Assembly (NCBI RefSeq): GCF_030813055.1
Contig: NZ_JAUSTW010000001.1
Coordinates: forward strand, 682,001-746,000
Direction of reading: 5' to 3'
Length of the DNA stretch: 64,000 nucleotides
Source of the DNA: Neobacillus ginsengisoli
GTDB taxonomy: Bacteria; Bacillota; Bacilli; Bacillales_B; DSM-18226
The position numbers and the translations under genes are program-made. Shown piece by piece: positions 53,011 through 61,777 of the stretch (positions are counted from its first letter, which is position 1; each line of letters starts with the position of its first letter). Under the pieces are notes generated by a model. It was given only the letters and a program-made list of their open reading frames with translations, made no database searches and had not been told where the DNA came from.

Positions 53011-53655
53011 CTATATCATATCGATATGAGTTATTTTCCAATGTTCATTCTTAATCAGGTGCTCCAAGCTTTCTTTGTCTTTAGTGTTAAAGTAATCAAT
53101 AATTTGTTTATGCTGTTCATTCATTTGTTCTAATGCTGTAAAGAGTTTTTCTTCGTCTTTACTTAAATAAATCTGCCTGACAAAACTATTCTGTAAAGAA
53201 TCAAGAAGCTCAATTAATGTAGAGTTGTAACATTTATCAATGTATACTTTATGGAATTGGTTTTGGTATTTTTGATAATCTGTATAATTTTTCTGAGAAA
53301 TGGAAAGGTCGATTTTCCTAACCAACTCTTCCATTAGTTCTATGTCATCTTCGGTCAAATTCTCCAGAGCTAAAGTGGCTGCAAAGGCATCTAGTACACC
53401 AACAACACTAAAAACATCGAGCTTTTTCTTGGTATCAATTTCTTTAACGATAAATCCTCTTCGAGGAAAGAACTCTAGTAAATTTTCAGAAGCTAGTTGG
53501 ATTAAGGCTTCCCTTACAGGGGTTCTGCTTACTTCTAATTTCTCGCTTAGTGCTATTTCATTTATCTTTTGATTGGGAAGCAATGTTCCATTCTGAATTC
53601 CTGTGGATATATAATCATATACATGATCTTTTAGTGATCGGTACCTCTTTTTGAT
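53011..53655 (-). CDS. GntR/FadR-family (FCD) transcriptional regulator
   Basis: About 214 residues. The winged helix reads SLKDHVYDYISTGIQNGTLL, then PNQKINEIALSEKLEVSRTPVREAL and FFPRRGFIVKEID. The all-helical FCD effector domain (~75-190) retains the metal-site pattern (DKCYNSTLIELLDSL, HKQIIDYFNTKD). GGGGGG stands 7 bases before ATC (53653-53655), and no ATG/GTG/TTG is available until a TTG at 53583 inside the HTH. So either ATC/ATA is used or the start codon was mutated. It is divergent from the amino-acid cassette and is the obvious regulator of it. Confidence 0.8.
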   Translation of the reverse strand: MKKRYRSLKDHVYDYISTGIQNGTLLPNQKINEIALSEKLEVSRTPVREALIQLASENLLEFFPRRGFIVKEIDTKKKLDVFSVVGVLDAFAATLALENLTEDDIELMEELVRKIDLSISQKNYTDYQKYQNQFHKVYIDKCYNSTLIELLDSLQNSFVRQIYLSKDEEKLFTALEQMNEQHKQIIDYFNTKDKESLEHLIKNEHWKITHIDMI

Positions 53656-54020
53656 AGTTATTCCCCCCTGAGTTAAAAAAAGTGGAAATTCTCGCTTTTT
53701 ATATTAGCATGAGCACCCAAATTCATCAATATCTCTTCAATATCGTCCCAAAGTAACTCACTATCCTTTTAAATCTATTGTCTCCAAGTCTAATATGTTA
53801 TGAATCGATGCATATTAGATTCCTATTTTAGGAAAATAAAAAGAATAGGGAAGAAGCGGAGCGGTGGTTTTTTAAGACCAGCCAATACAAATATATCTTA
53901 ATTATTAAAACTAGACAGTTAAATTTTAAAATATTTTTTTAAAATTTAACATTGAAAATGGAAAAGGTCCATTATATAATCTTCCTACGGATATTTTTCA
54001 GATAATTCAGCGTATTATAC
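53656..54020. other. Divergent regulatory region of module B
   Basis: AT-rich intergenic region between the GntR gene and the cassette. No gene is supported; a short minus-strand open stretch near 53690-53780 has no start. Promoters for both directions should lie in this region and in the 54021-54132 segment. Confidence 0.4.
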
Positions 54021-54042
54021 ATTATACAATATATTGTATAAT
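54021..54042. promoter_or_regulatory. Perfect 22-bp palindrome, probable GntR operator
   Basis: Half-site ATTATACAAT, two central bases AT, then the exact inverted half. A partial extra half (ATTATAC) sits immediately upstream at 54014-54020. FadR-type GntR proteins bind AT-rich TnGTnnnACnA-like dyads, and the regulator gene is next door. It is 155 bases before the first cassette gene. Confidence 0.7.
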
Positions 54043-54132
54043 TTAAAGTGTCTTAGTAAGAAGGTGTCCAAAGAACGCACTAATTAAAAATGAGAAGTGC
54101 AAACAATTTAGCGTAAAGGGGGATTTTTGCTA

Positions 54133-54192
54133 ATGAAATTTAGTTGGGATACAAAAGGACATTTTCAAAATTATAAAAATGAGAGGTGGTAG
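54133..54192 (+). other. Possible 19-aa leader peptide before the PLP-enzyme gene
   Basis: ATG at 54133 with AAAGGGGG upstream. Product MKFSWDTKGHFQNYKNERW, stop TAG at 54190-54192. The stop lies just after the GAGAGGTGG ribosome site of the next gene (ATG 54197), which would couple the two translationally. Confidence 0.4.
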
Positions 54193-54196
54193 AAAC

Positions 54197-55411
54197 ATGA
54201 GTGAAAGAAACTTTAAAGATATACAAGACGGTACAAAAGCTGTATGGGCAGGAGAAAAAGAATCTCTTGCTTACAATGCAACCCAAGTTCCTGTGGTGCT
54301 TAGTGTAGCCTACAATTACGATGACGTGGATGAGTGGCAAGAGGTTGCTATCGGAAATAAACCTGGACATATTTACAATCGAATGACAAATCCAACTGTG
54401 CAAGCTTTTGAAGAAAAAGTACGAATTCTTGAGGGAGCGGAGGAAGCGATTGGTTTCTCATCAGGAATGGCCGCTATTAGCAGCACCTTATATACATTTT
54501 TAAGGCCTGGAGACCGGGTAATATCCGTAAAAGACACCTATGGGGGAACTAATAAAATCTTTACTGAATTCTTACCGAATATCGATGTAAATGTAACGTT
54601 ATGCAACACTGGAAATCATGAAGAAATTGAAGCTGAAGTGGCCGAAGGATGTAAGGTTTTATATTTGGAGTCTCCAACCAACCCTACCATGAAAATTACG
54701 GATATTGAGAGAATGGTGAGAGCTGGAAAATCGGTGGGGGCAATGGTGATAATAGACAATACTTTTGCTACTCCTATTAATCAAAATCCAATTCAATTAG
54801 GAGTTGATATTGTCATCCATAGTGCCACTAAATTTTTAAGCGGACATGCCGATGCGTTAGGGGGTGTGGTGTGCGGCTCCAAAGAACTGATGAAAAGAGT
54901 TTATCACTATCGGGAAATTAATGGAGCAACCATGGATCCGTGGTCAGCTTATCTGATTTTAAGAGGGATGAAAACGTTAAAACTTCGTGTTCGACAGCAA
55001 GAAAAGAGTGCAATGGCGATTGCAAAGTATCTGCAAAAGCAAAAGCTTGTGGAAGCAGTTTATTACCCTGGATTAGAAACACACCCACATCACCAAATTG
55101 CAAAGAAACAGATGAAGGGTTTCGGCGGAATATTAAGTTTTGTATTGAAAGATGAAATGGAGGCGATAAAAATTTTATTGCCAAAACTGCAATATGCAAA
55201 CAGAGCCGGGAACCTTGGGGCTGTTGAAACGATATACGGACCTGCAAGAACGACCAGTCATGTCGAATGTACGCTCGAAGAACGTAAAGCTCTTGGAATT
55301 CCGGAGGGTTTGGTCCGTATCTCAGTAGGAATTGAAGATACGGAAGATCTTATTTCCGATTTAGAACAAGCCTTTGCCTATTTGGAGTCGCAGCTTCCGG
55401 TTACCCGCTGA
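54197..55411 (+). CDS. Cys/Met-metabolism PLP enzyme (cystathionine gamma-synthase/methionine gamma-lyase family)
   Basis: 404 residues from ATG at 54197. Family blocks: KPGHIYNRMTNPTVQAFEEK (active-site Tyr/Arg), LEGAEEAIGFSSGMAAISST, LYLESPTNPTMKITDI, VIIDNTFATPINQNP (PLP Asp) and IVIHSATKFLSGHADALGG (Schiff-base Lys). It could perform gamma-elimination or gamma-replacement on methionine, S-methylmethionine or an O-acyl homoserine; sequence alone does not decide. The neighbours favour a catabolic role feeding homoserine dehydrogenase. First gene of the GntR-controlled cassette. Confidence 0.88.
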   Translation: MSERNFKDIQDGTKAVWAGEKESLAYNATQVPVVLSVAYNYDDVDEWQEVAIGNKPGHIYNRMTNPTVQAFEEKVRILEGAEEAIGFSSGMAAISSTLYTFLRPGDRVISVKDTYGGTNKIFTEFLPNIDVNVTLCNTGNHEEIEAEVAEGCKVLYLESPTNPTMKITDIERMVRAGKSVGAMVIIDNTFATPINQNPIQLGVDIVIHSATKFLSGHADALGGVVCGSKELMKRVYHYREINGATMDPWSAYLILRGMKTLKLRVRQQEKSAMAIAKYLQKQKLVEAVYYPGLETHPHHQIAKKQMKGFGGILSFVLKDEMEAIKILLPKLQYANRAGNLGAVETIYGPARTTSHVECTLEERKALGIPEGLVRISVGIEDTEDLISDLEQAFAYLESQLPVTR

Positions 55412-55447
55412 AAATAAAAAATAGTCGAATGGAAGAGGGATTAAGTA

Positions 55448-56488
55448 ATGACACATAAAATTGCATTGCTTGGATTTGGTGTAGTTGGTCAAGGGTTGGC
55501 AGAAATTATAGAAGAAAAAGGTGAATCGTTACGCAGTGGATTTGGCTTTGATGCAAAAATTGTTGCCATTTCCGACAGCCTTAAGGGTTCTCTGTATCAT
55601 CCGGAAGGCTTGGATATTTCTAAAGCATTACAAGCTGTAAAGGAAACAGGAAAACTGGATAGTTACCCTGAAACCCCCGGTTTGGTAAGAGGATGGGATA
55701 GCTTTCAGACAATACGTGAGAGTAATGCGGACACCATAGTAGAAATTACTTTCACAGATGTAAAAACAGGACAACCTGCCATCGATCATTGTAAGGCAGC
55801 ATTTGAAAGCAAAAAGAACGTAGTAATGAGCAATAAAGGTCCGGTTTCTTTGGCTTATCAGGAGCTAGCCGAGTTAGCCGGAAAGAATGATGTCAGATGG
55901 GGCTTTGAAGGAACAGTGATGAGTGGGACACCTGCATTGCGAATGCCCCTCGTTTCGTTGGCAGGAAATACTATTTCTGAAATGCGGGGGATATTAAATG
56001 GAACGACTAATTATATTTTAACCAAAATGGAAGAAGGCTTGAGCTATGAGGCAGCATTGGCTGAGGCACAAGCTCTTGGCTATGCAGAGGCAGATCCTAC
56101 AAGCGATGTTGAGGGGTATGATGCTCAATATAAAGCTACTATTCTTGCTAATATTGTCATGAATATTCCGATGAAACGAGAAGAAGTAGAATGTGAAGGA
56201 ATTAGTCATCTTACACAGCAAGATATTCAATGGGCAAAAAAGGAAGGGAAAAGGTGGAAACTTATTGCTAAATGCATAAAAGATGGCGAGAAAGTAATCG
56301 CAAAGGTAGGCCCTGAAGCGATACCGCTTACAGATCCTTTAGCCGGAGTTTTGGGAGCACAAAATGCTATAATGTATAATTGTGATTTAGCCGGTCCGAT
56401 TACGCTAATTGGTGCCGGAGCCGGCCGCAAAGAAACAGGATTCTCGATTCTTATTGATTTAATTAATATTAGCCGTGGTCAATTGTAA
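55448..56488 (+). CDS. Homoserine dehydrogenase, short form without ACT domain
   Basis: 346 residues. Rossmann motif LLGFGVVGQGLAEI, substrate-site KKNVVMSNKGPVSLAY, GTVMSGTPALRMPLVSLAG, ILNGTTNYILTKME and AEADPTSDVEGYDAQYKATI with the catalytic Lys/Asp region. The usual Bacillus Hom (~430 aa) ends in an ACT regulatory domain, which is absent here, so threonine feedback is not expected. In a cassette with an aldehyde dehydrogenase it may run in the oxidative direction (homoserine to aspartate semialdehyde). GAGGGAT precedes the ATG. Confidence 0.88.
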   Translation: MTHKIALLGFGVVGQGLAEIIEEKGESLRSGFGFDAKIVAISDSLKGSLYHPEGLDISKALQAVKETGKLDSYPETPGLVRGWDSFQTIRESNADTIVEITFTDVKTGQPAIDHCKAAFESKKNVVMSNKGPVSLAYQELAELAGKNDVRWGFEGTVMSGTPALRMPLVSLAGNTISEMRGILNGTTNYILTKMEEGLSYEAALAEAQALGYAEADPTSDVEGYDAQYKATILANIVMNIPMKREEVECEGISHLTQQDIQWAKKEGKRWKLIAKCIKDGEKVIAKVGPEAIPLTDPLAGVLGAQNAIMYNCDLAGPITLIGAGAGRKETGFSILIDLINISRGQL

Positions 56489-56543
56489 TCTTGTTCCCTA
56501 GTAAAATTACAAAATGGAAAATTACTTATATGAGGTGATTTCA

Positions 56544-57998
56544 ATGACATTTATGGAAGCGTTAACAAAGGAAAACAAGATGTTTCTGGCCGGAAAGTGG
56601 GTATCCCGCGCCAAAACCATTGAAGTCTTCGATCCGCAGGATCATCGTTTAATCGCAACAGTCCCTGCCGCTAATGAGGAGGATGTACTTTTTACGATAG
56701 AGGAGGCAAAAAAGGGAGCAAAAATTGCCGCGGACATGTCAACACACGAAAGAATTGCGATTCTGAATCGTGCTGCCGACTGGATTTATGAGCATAAGGA
56801 AAAATTTGCAACCACTATTGCTAGTGAGGGAAGTAAAACAATTAAAGAGGCGAGAAAAGAAGTATTGCGTTGTATTGAGACCCTTCGTATTAGTGCTGAA
56901 GAGGCAAGGAGAATTAATGGAGAAACAATTTTATTTGACCAAATGCCGGGAAGTGAAGGCCGCATGGGATATTATTATCGTTTTCCTATTGGCATTATTT
57001 TGGCTATAACGCCTTTTAACGATCCATTAAACCTTGTTGCACATAAAGTGGGGCCTGCTATCGCTGCCGGAAATGCCATCATCGTAAAACCCGCACCCGC
57101 AACACCATTAAGCGCTCTTTTATTGGCAGAAGCCTTTGAAAATGCAGGTTTGCCGCCTAAAGTATTATCCGTTATTACGGGGTATCCAAGTGATATGGGA
57201 GAGAGTCTAATTACCCATCCGTCCATACGAATGATCTCCTTTACAGGTGGACTTGCCACCGGCCAAGCGATTATGCAGAAGGCAGGCCTGAAAAAGATGA
57301 GTATGGAGTTGGGCTCGAACTCACCGGTAATCGTACTGGAAGACGCTGATGTGGAAGAAGCGGTTGAATCGACAGTATCCGGCGCCTTTTGGGCTGCAGG
57401 TCAAAATTGCCTCGGAGTGCAAAGAGTATATGTTCAAGAAGGTATTTATCGGGACTTTGTCGGAAGGTTCCTTACCCGTACTCAACAGTATCGGGTAGGT
57501 AATAAACGATCAGAGGAAACCGACATGGGGCCGATGATTTCAGAGGATGAAGCAAAGCGGGTGGAGAGTTGGGTTAATGATGCTGTTGAAAAAGGCGCGA
57601 ATTTGCTGTGTGGCGGCAAACGTAAGGGTTCTTTTTATTACCCAACTGTTTTAGAAAATGTACCGGCAGATTGCAAGCTGGCAACTGAAGAAGTTTTCGG
57701 ACCGGTTGTGACCATTTACAGCGTTCCCGATCTGGATACGGCTATTTTCCAATCTAACAATGTGGAGTTCGGCTTACAGGCAGGTATCTTCACTCAAAAT
57801 TTAGATAAGGCATTGGCAGCTATACACAAGCTGGATGTAGGCGGGGTTATGGTAAATGATAGCTCTGATTATCGTATAGATGCTATGCCTTTTGGGGGTG
57901 TGAAGGGTTCGGGCTTAGGCCGTGAAGGAATTAAGTTTGCACTTCAAGAAATGACGGAACCAAAAGTTGTTTGTTTTAAAGTTTCAAATAAGAGATAA
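56544..57998 (+). CDS. NAD(P)-dependent aldehyde dehydrogenase
   Basis: 484 residues from ATG at 56544 (GAGGTGA upstream). ALDH blocks: ITPFNDPLNLVAHKVGPAIA (cofactor site), ISFTGGLATGQAI, MELGSNSPVIVLEDAD (catalytic Glu), AAGQNCLGVQRVYVQ (catalytic Cys), EEVFGPVVTIY and MPFGGVKGSGLGREG. It looks like the lactaldehyde/phosphonoacetaldehyde-type subgroup. The substrate is unknown; aspartate semialdehyde from the upstream dehydrogenase is a plausible guess. Confidence 0.9.
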   Translation: MTFMEALTKENKMFLAGKWVSRAKTIEVFDPQDHRLIATVPAANEEDVLFTIEEAKKGAKIAADMSTHERIAILNRAADWIYEHKEKFATTIASEGSKTIKEARKEVLRCIETLRISAEEARRINGETILFDQMPGSEGRMGYYYRFPIGIILAITPFNDPLNLVAHKVGPAIAAGNAIIVKPAPATPLSALLLAEAFENAGLPPKVLSVITGYPSDMGESLITHPSIRMISFTGGLATGQAIMQKAGLKKMSMELGSNSPVIVLEDADVEEAVESTVSGAFWAAGQNCLGVQRVYVQEGIYRDFVGRFLTRTQQYRVGNKRSEETDMGPMISEDEAKRVESWVNDAVEKGANLLCGGKRKGSFYYPTVLENVPADCKLATEEVFGPVVTIYSVPDLDTAIFQSNNVEFGLQAGIFTQNLDKALAAIHKLDVGGVMVNDSSDYRIDAMPFGGVKGSGLGREGIKFALQEMTEPKVVCFKVSNKR

Positions 57999-58210
57999 TA
58001 TGAAAACGACTCTTCATAATCGCTTTATAGGAATTGACCGTTATTGGTCAATCCTTCCGCAAAAATATCTGACTTTCCTGTAAATAAATATGAATTTTAT
58101 GTATTTAACTTTGAGTTACTTTAAATAGTGCAGGCAGCTAGGTGTATCTACCCTAAAGTAAATAGAAAAGATGATGGTACCGCATTACATATAAAAAAGG
58201 AGGAGACAGG

Positions 58211-59647
58211 ATGCTGGAAACAAATAATACCGATCAAAATCAGTTAAAGCGTACAATGCAAAGCAGACATTTGTTCATGATTTCGCTAGGAGGGGTAATT
58301 GGAACAGGCCTTTTTCTAAGCACAGGCTATACGATTAATCAAGCCGGTCCGGGAGGTACGATTCTCGCTTATTTGGTTGGCGCACTGATTATGTATCTTG
58401 TTATGCTATGCCTTGGTGAATTAACTGTAGCTATGCCGGTAACCGGTTCATTTCAAACGTATGCTACAAAGTATGTCGGTCCTGCTACCGGGTTCACCAT
58501 TGGGGTGATGTACTGGCTTACTTGGGTGGTTACGGTAGGTTCGGAATTTACCGCAGCAGGTCTATTGATGAAGAGGTGGTTCCCTGATACTTCCGTTTGG
58601 ATATGGAGTGCCATCTTTGCGATTGCCCTTTTTCTGCTAAACGCCTTTTCAGTGAAATTTTTTGCTGAAGCCGAATTTTGGTTTGCCGGTATTAAAGTAA
58701 TTACGATTATTTTATTTATCGTATTGGGGGGAGCAGCGATGTTTGGCTTCATTCCTATGAAAGGCCATGAAACTGCCCCGATGTTTTCCCATTTTACCGG
58801 TGAAGGAGGTCTTTTCCCCAATGGATTGCTTCCGGTTTTAATGGCTATGATTTCCGTGAACTTTGCCTTTTCAGGTACAGAACTTATTGGTGTTACCGCC
58901 GGGGAAAGTGAAAATCCCGACAAAGACATTCCGCGATCGATTAGAAACGTAATTTGGAGAACTGTCTTTTTCTTTATTGGCGCGATATTTGTATTATCCG
59001 GATTAATATCTTGGAAGGAAGCCGGAGTCATAGAAAGTCCGTTCGTTATGGTTTTTGACAATATAGGGATTCCTTATGCTGCTGATATTATGAACTTTGT
59101 TATTCTTACCGCTTTACTATCCGTAGCAAATTCCGGTCTCTATGCATCTACCCGTATGGTATGGTCGCTTTCAAATGAAAAAACAATAAGCCCTCTCTTA
59201 GGAAAGGTAACTTCAAGAGGAGTACCGCTTAATGCTTTAATTGTTAGTATGGCAGTAGCCTGCTTGTCATTATTCTCCAGTGTAGTTGCACCAGATACGG
59301 TTTATTTAGTGCTTGTGGCTATATCAGGATTTGCGGTGGTAATCGTATGGATGGGAATTGTGTTATCGCAGTATATGTTCCGCAAGCGTTTTATTGAAGA
59401 GGGTGGGAATATTAAAAATTTGAAATTCCGAACACCACTTTATCCCTTCGTGCCCATCACTGCTTTTGTTTTATGTTTCGCTTCTTGTGTAGGACTTGCT
59501 TTCGATCAAAGCCAACGAATTGCCCTGTATAGCGGAGTACCCTTCATTGCTTTATGCTATTTTTTCTACTATATTAAAAATCGTGGAAAGAAGAATCAAT
59601 TAGATTCTCATGATGAACTTGATCAATATATAGAGAATATTAAGTAG
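58211..59647 (+). CDS. AAT-family amino acid permease (S-methylmethionine permease-like)
   Basis: 478 residues, twelve transmembrane helices. [23 protein letters not shown] (substrate loop in helix 1), [40 protein letters not shown] and [10 protein letters not shown] are the AAT signature. It resembles MmuP/YbxG-type transporters, and the homocysteine S-methyltransferase gene follows, the usual partner of an S-methylmethionine permease. AAGGAGGAG precedes the ATG. A 210-base gap upstream could hold a separate promoter. Confidence 0.85.
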   Translation: MLETNNTDQNQLKRTMQSRHLFMISLGGVIGTGLFLSTGYTINQAGPGGTILAYLVGALIMYLVMLCLGELTVAMPVTGSFQTYATKYVGPATGFTIGVMYWLTWVVTVGSEFTAAGLLMKRWFPDTSVWIWSAIFAIALFLLNAFSVKFFAEAEFWFAGIKVITIILFIVLGGAAMFGFIPMKGHETAPMFSHFTGEGGLFPNGLLPVLMAMISVNFAFSGTELIGVTAGESENPDKDIPRSIRNVIWRTVFFFIGAIFVLSGLISWKEAGVIESPFVMVFDNIGIPYAADIMNFVILTALLSVANSGLYASTRMVWSLSNEKTISPLLGKVTSRGVPLNALIVSMAVACLSLFSSVVAPDTVYLVLVAISGFAVVIVWMGIVLSQYMFRKRFIEEGGNIKNLKFRTPLYPFVPITAFVLCFASCVGLAFDQSQRIALYSGVPFIALCYFFYYIKNRGKKNQLDSHDELDQYIENIK

Positions 59648-59811
59648 AGAGGGTCTGGTGTAAGAGATCCATTAAACTGGAATATACTACTGATACTATC
59701 GGGGGTGATGTAAAAAACTGTAAATAAAATAAAAATACGTACAAAATCTTCGGTTGTCAGACTGTTAAGCTATTAATCCAATCCATTGCTGAATGAATTT
59801 CACCTGACTTT

Positions 59812-59846
59812 GGACAGACTTCTCCGCAGGAGAATCTGTCCTTTTT
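59812..59846 (+). terminator. Strong terminator after the permease
   Basis: GGACAGACTTCTCC pairs with GGAGAATCTGTCC around GCA, followed by TTTTT. The rest of the 59648-60029 gap shows no gene; no S-box riboswitch consensus was found in it. Confidence 0.92.
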
Positions 59847-60029
59847 GACCAAATTCATCGCTTCGACTCTACCTAAAATCTGTTTAACTTAAGTAACGGC
59901 CAAGACATTTTTCCAACTTTGGTCTTAATTGATGAACTCAATGAACACTGATGATATAAGAAATAGAAAGTCCTCGTCCTTTCATCATTTCTACGGGATC
60001 AGAAAATTGACTGTAGCGGAGGTACTACA

Positions 60030-60962
60030 ATGAATCCTATTGAAAACATATTACAGAAATTCCCGCTAGTTATACTAGACGGTGCAATGGCAACTGAGCT
60101 TGAGCGTCATGGCTGTGATTTGAACGACAGCCTTTGGTCGGCAACCATACTTATGGAAAATCCGGAGCTTATCAAACAGGTACATACGGATTATTTTACA
60201 GCGGGAGCTGACTGTGCTATCACCGCCAGTTACCAGGCAACTGTCGAAGGATTTGCCCGACGCGGTTTAAGTGAGGGTGAAGCGCTAATTCTCATCCAGA
60301 CATCCGTCCAGATAGCCTTAAAAGCACGCGATGAATTCTGGGGAAAATCCGAGAACCGGTCAAACCGGCCGAAGCCTTTAGTAGCCGGTTCAATAGGGCC
60401 ATATGGCGCATTCCTTGCTGACGGATCTGAATATCGAGGAGATTATACGTTGACCGAAGATGAACTTATGAATTTCCATAGGCCCCGTATGAAAGCCCTG
60501 ATTGATGCCGGTGCCGATATCCTTGCCTGCGAAACTATTCCATGTTTGATGGAGGCCAGAGCAATCGTCAGGTTATTAGAAGAGTTCCCCAGAACCTATG
60601 CATGGATCAGCTTCAGTGCAAAAGACGGGCTGCATATTAGTGATGGAACCCCAGTTGTTGAGTGTGCAGAATGGCTGGATAAACATGATCAAGTGACTGC
60701 CGTCGGCATAAACTGCACTCGGCCCCAGTACATTTCTTCGTTGATAAAAAAAGTGCACAGTCACACAGTCAAACCCATCATCGTATATCCAAATTTAGGC
60801 GAGCAGTACGATGCAGTCACCAAAACTTGGCATGGGGCATCATCCGAAGAAACCTACGGCGACAGTACCCATCACTGGTATGAATGCGGTGCCCGATTGA
60901 TTGGCGGTTGCTGCAGGACAAAACCGGAGAATATAACGACCATTGCTGCATGGGCGAGGTAA
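60030..60962 (+). CDS. mmuM: Homocysteine S-methyltransferase
   Basis: 310 residues. VILDGAMATELERHGCDLND at the N-terminus, ITASYQATVEGFARRG, LVAGSIGPYGAFLADGSEYRG, ACETIPCLMEARAI, AVGINCTRPQYI (first Zn Cys) and IGGCCRTKPENI (Cys-Cys) are all present. It transfers a methyl group from S-methylmethionine to homocysteine to give two methionines. GCGGAGG precedes the ATG. It is transcribed separately from the permease because of the terminator between them. Confidence 0.94.
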   Translation: MNPIENILQKFPLVILDGAMATELERHGCDLNDSLWSATILMENPELIKQVHTDYFTAGADCAITASYQATVEGFARRGLSEGEALILIQTSVQIALKARDEFWGKSENRSNRPKPLVAGSIGPYGAFLADGSEYRGDYTLTEDELMNFHRPRMKALIDAGADILACETIPCLMEARAIVRLLEEFPRTYAWISFSAKDGLHISDGTPVVECAEWLDKHDQVTAVGINCTRPQYISSLIKKVHSHTVKPIIVYPNLGEQYDAVTKTWHGASSEETYGDSTHHWYECGARLIGGCCRTKPENITTIAAWAR

Positions 60963-61427
60963 GAATAAAAAAGCAAAGATTTTGGTGTTAGAGTATTCTC
61001 TACATCCCTTACCTTTTTGCTAGTATCTAGTCATGATGAAACAAAAATGTTGGTTCTGGTCAAAAAACTTCAAGAAAATAGAAGGAACTCGTCGAAAAAT
61101 CTTTTACTTGTCGAAAGCAAAAGTCTTTTATCAATTAAGGGGTTTACTTTCTTTTTCAACAAACGGGCCATTATCTACAGTATGTTTTTCTACCGTATTT
61201 AACGTATGTAATGATACAAAAATGACCAGATTTCTAACTTTGTGGAAACATTATATACAGTTATTTTTTATAGTATTCAACGTATTTAAAGGTATGGGAA
61301 AATGGACTTGGGTAACTGGAGAAAGAAATAACCTTGAAGTTAAAGAATGTTGTTTTACAAGTCACTGATAATAAAATCGTTTATAATAAAAGAAACTTTC
61401 ATTTGTATTGTGTTCAACCAGACCTAT
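60963..61427. other. Stretch without a supported gene
   Basis: An open frame at 61033-61368 (about 110 codons, rich in Phe/Lys/Trp) has no ribosome site and an atypical composition; I do not support it. The sequence is probably degraded DNA next to the IS21 remnant. Confidence 0.4.
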
Positions 61428-61499
61428 GATTTGCCTTTGAGATAAACCTTCAACCTCTTTTAAGAATTTGATATTATGAAATTGAGCCATTTCGATCAT
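61428..61499 (-). pseudogene. N-terminal scrap of an IS21-type transposase (istA)
   Basis: Reads MIEMAQFHNIKFLKEVEGLS, then QRQI, from ATG at 61499, which is the typical IstA start (HTH region). After about 24 codons similarity ends. It records an IS21 insertion followed by deletion near the right end of module B. Confidence 0.7.
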
Positions 61500-61634
61500 C
61501 CTTTTCGTCCTCTCCTATGTAGTAAGTTTGGTCACTTCCTATCATAAGAGAGGTTAATAGAATTGGAAATCATGTGGCTCATTTTTTATGTGATCAAATC
61601 ATATAAGTGGCTCAAATTTAATTTATCAAAAACA

Positions 61635-61777
61635 GCAGCAAAAGGTCTGATCGAATTAGCTCAGAAAATCAAGAAGGGTGATAAGAAGAATGATAAAAAA
61701 GTAAGCTGACTCATGACCAATTAGGACATGAGTTTACTTTTTTTGGTACCCAGTAAAAATTGCAGATTAACAGATAT
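61635..61777. repeat. Right-end repeat copy 2 with attR core
   Basis: 143 bases matching 52216-52358 with two differences. It holds the 3' end of the 39-aa ORF (start lost), terminator, and core ACAGAT at 61770-61775, after which the host gene resumes with ATCAAGTGGCTTG. Confidence 0.95.

Larger units (their letters stand above)
37824..61775. mobile_element. Composite integrated element (23.95 kb) with large serine recombinase
   Basis: Both ends cut one gene at ACAGAT, and joining the flanks restores its frame. The left end carries a large serine recombinase; the right end carries a 39-aa ORF remnant, terminator and half-site. A second copy of that right end at 52216-52358 divides the insertion into module A (37824-52356, with recombinase) and module B (52357-61775, none). 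Joining the element ends gives ATTAAC-AGAT-GTTAAT, a perfect dyad, as expected of attP. Module A is full of gene fragments; module B is a metabolic cassette. The layout fits a cis-mobilisable element stacked on, or derived from, an SPbeta/skin-like integrative element. Confidence 0.85.

Noticed and set aside
53690..53785. Short minus-strand coding remnant (LLWDDIEEILMNLGAH)
   Set aside because: Preceded by a stop with no start codon and too short to assign to a family.
59648..60029. S-box (SAM) riboswitch before mmuM
   Set aside because: No S-box core or GGACTGGC-type segment is visible; the only structure is the permease terminator.
61033..61368. 111-codon open frame
   Set aside because: No ribosome site, odd composition (many Phe/Lys/Trp), overlapping alternative frames and adjacency to degraded IS DNA; probably chance.
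61728..61769. Independent start for the 3' yodN fragment
   Set aside because: The ATG at 61728 lies in the element's terminator region without a usable ribosome site, and the N-terminal residues are unrelated to the gene's body.
37824..61775. Intact prophage
   Set aside because: Despite the SPbeta-like recombinase and location, no capsid, tail, terminase, replication or lysis genes are present.
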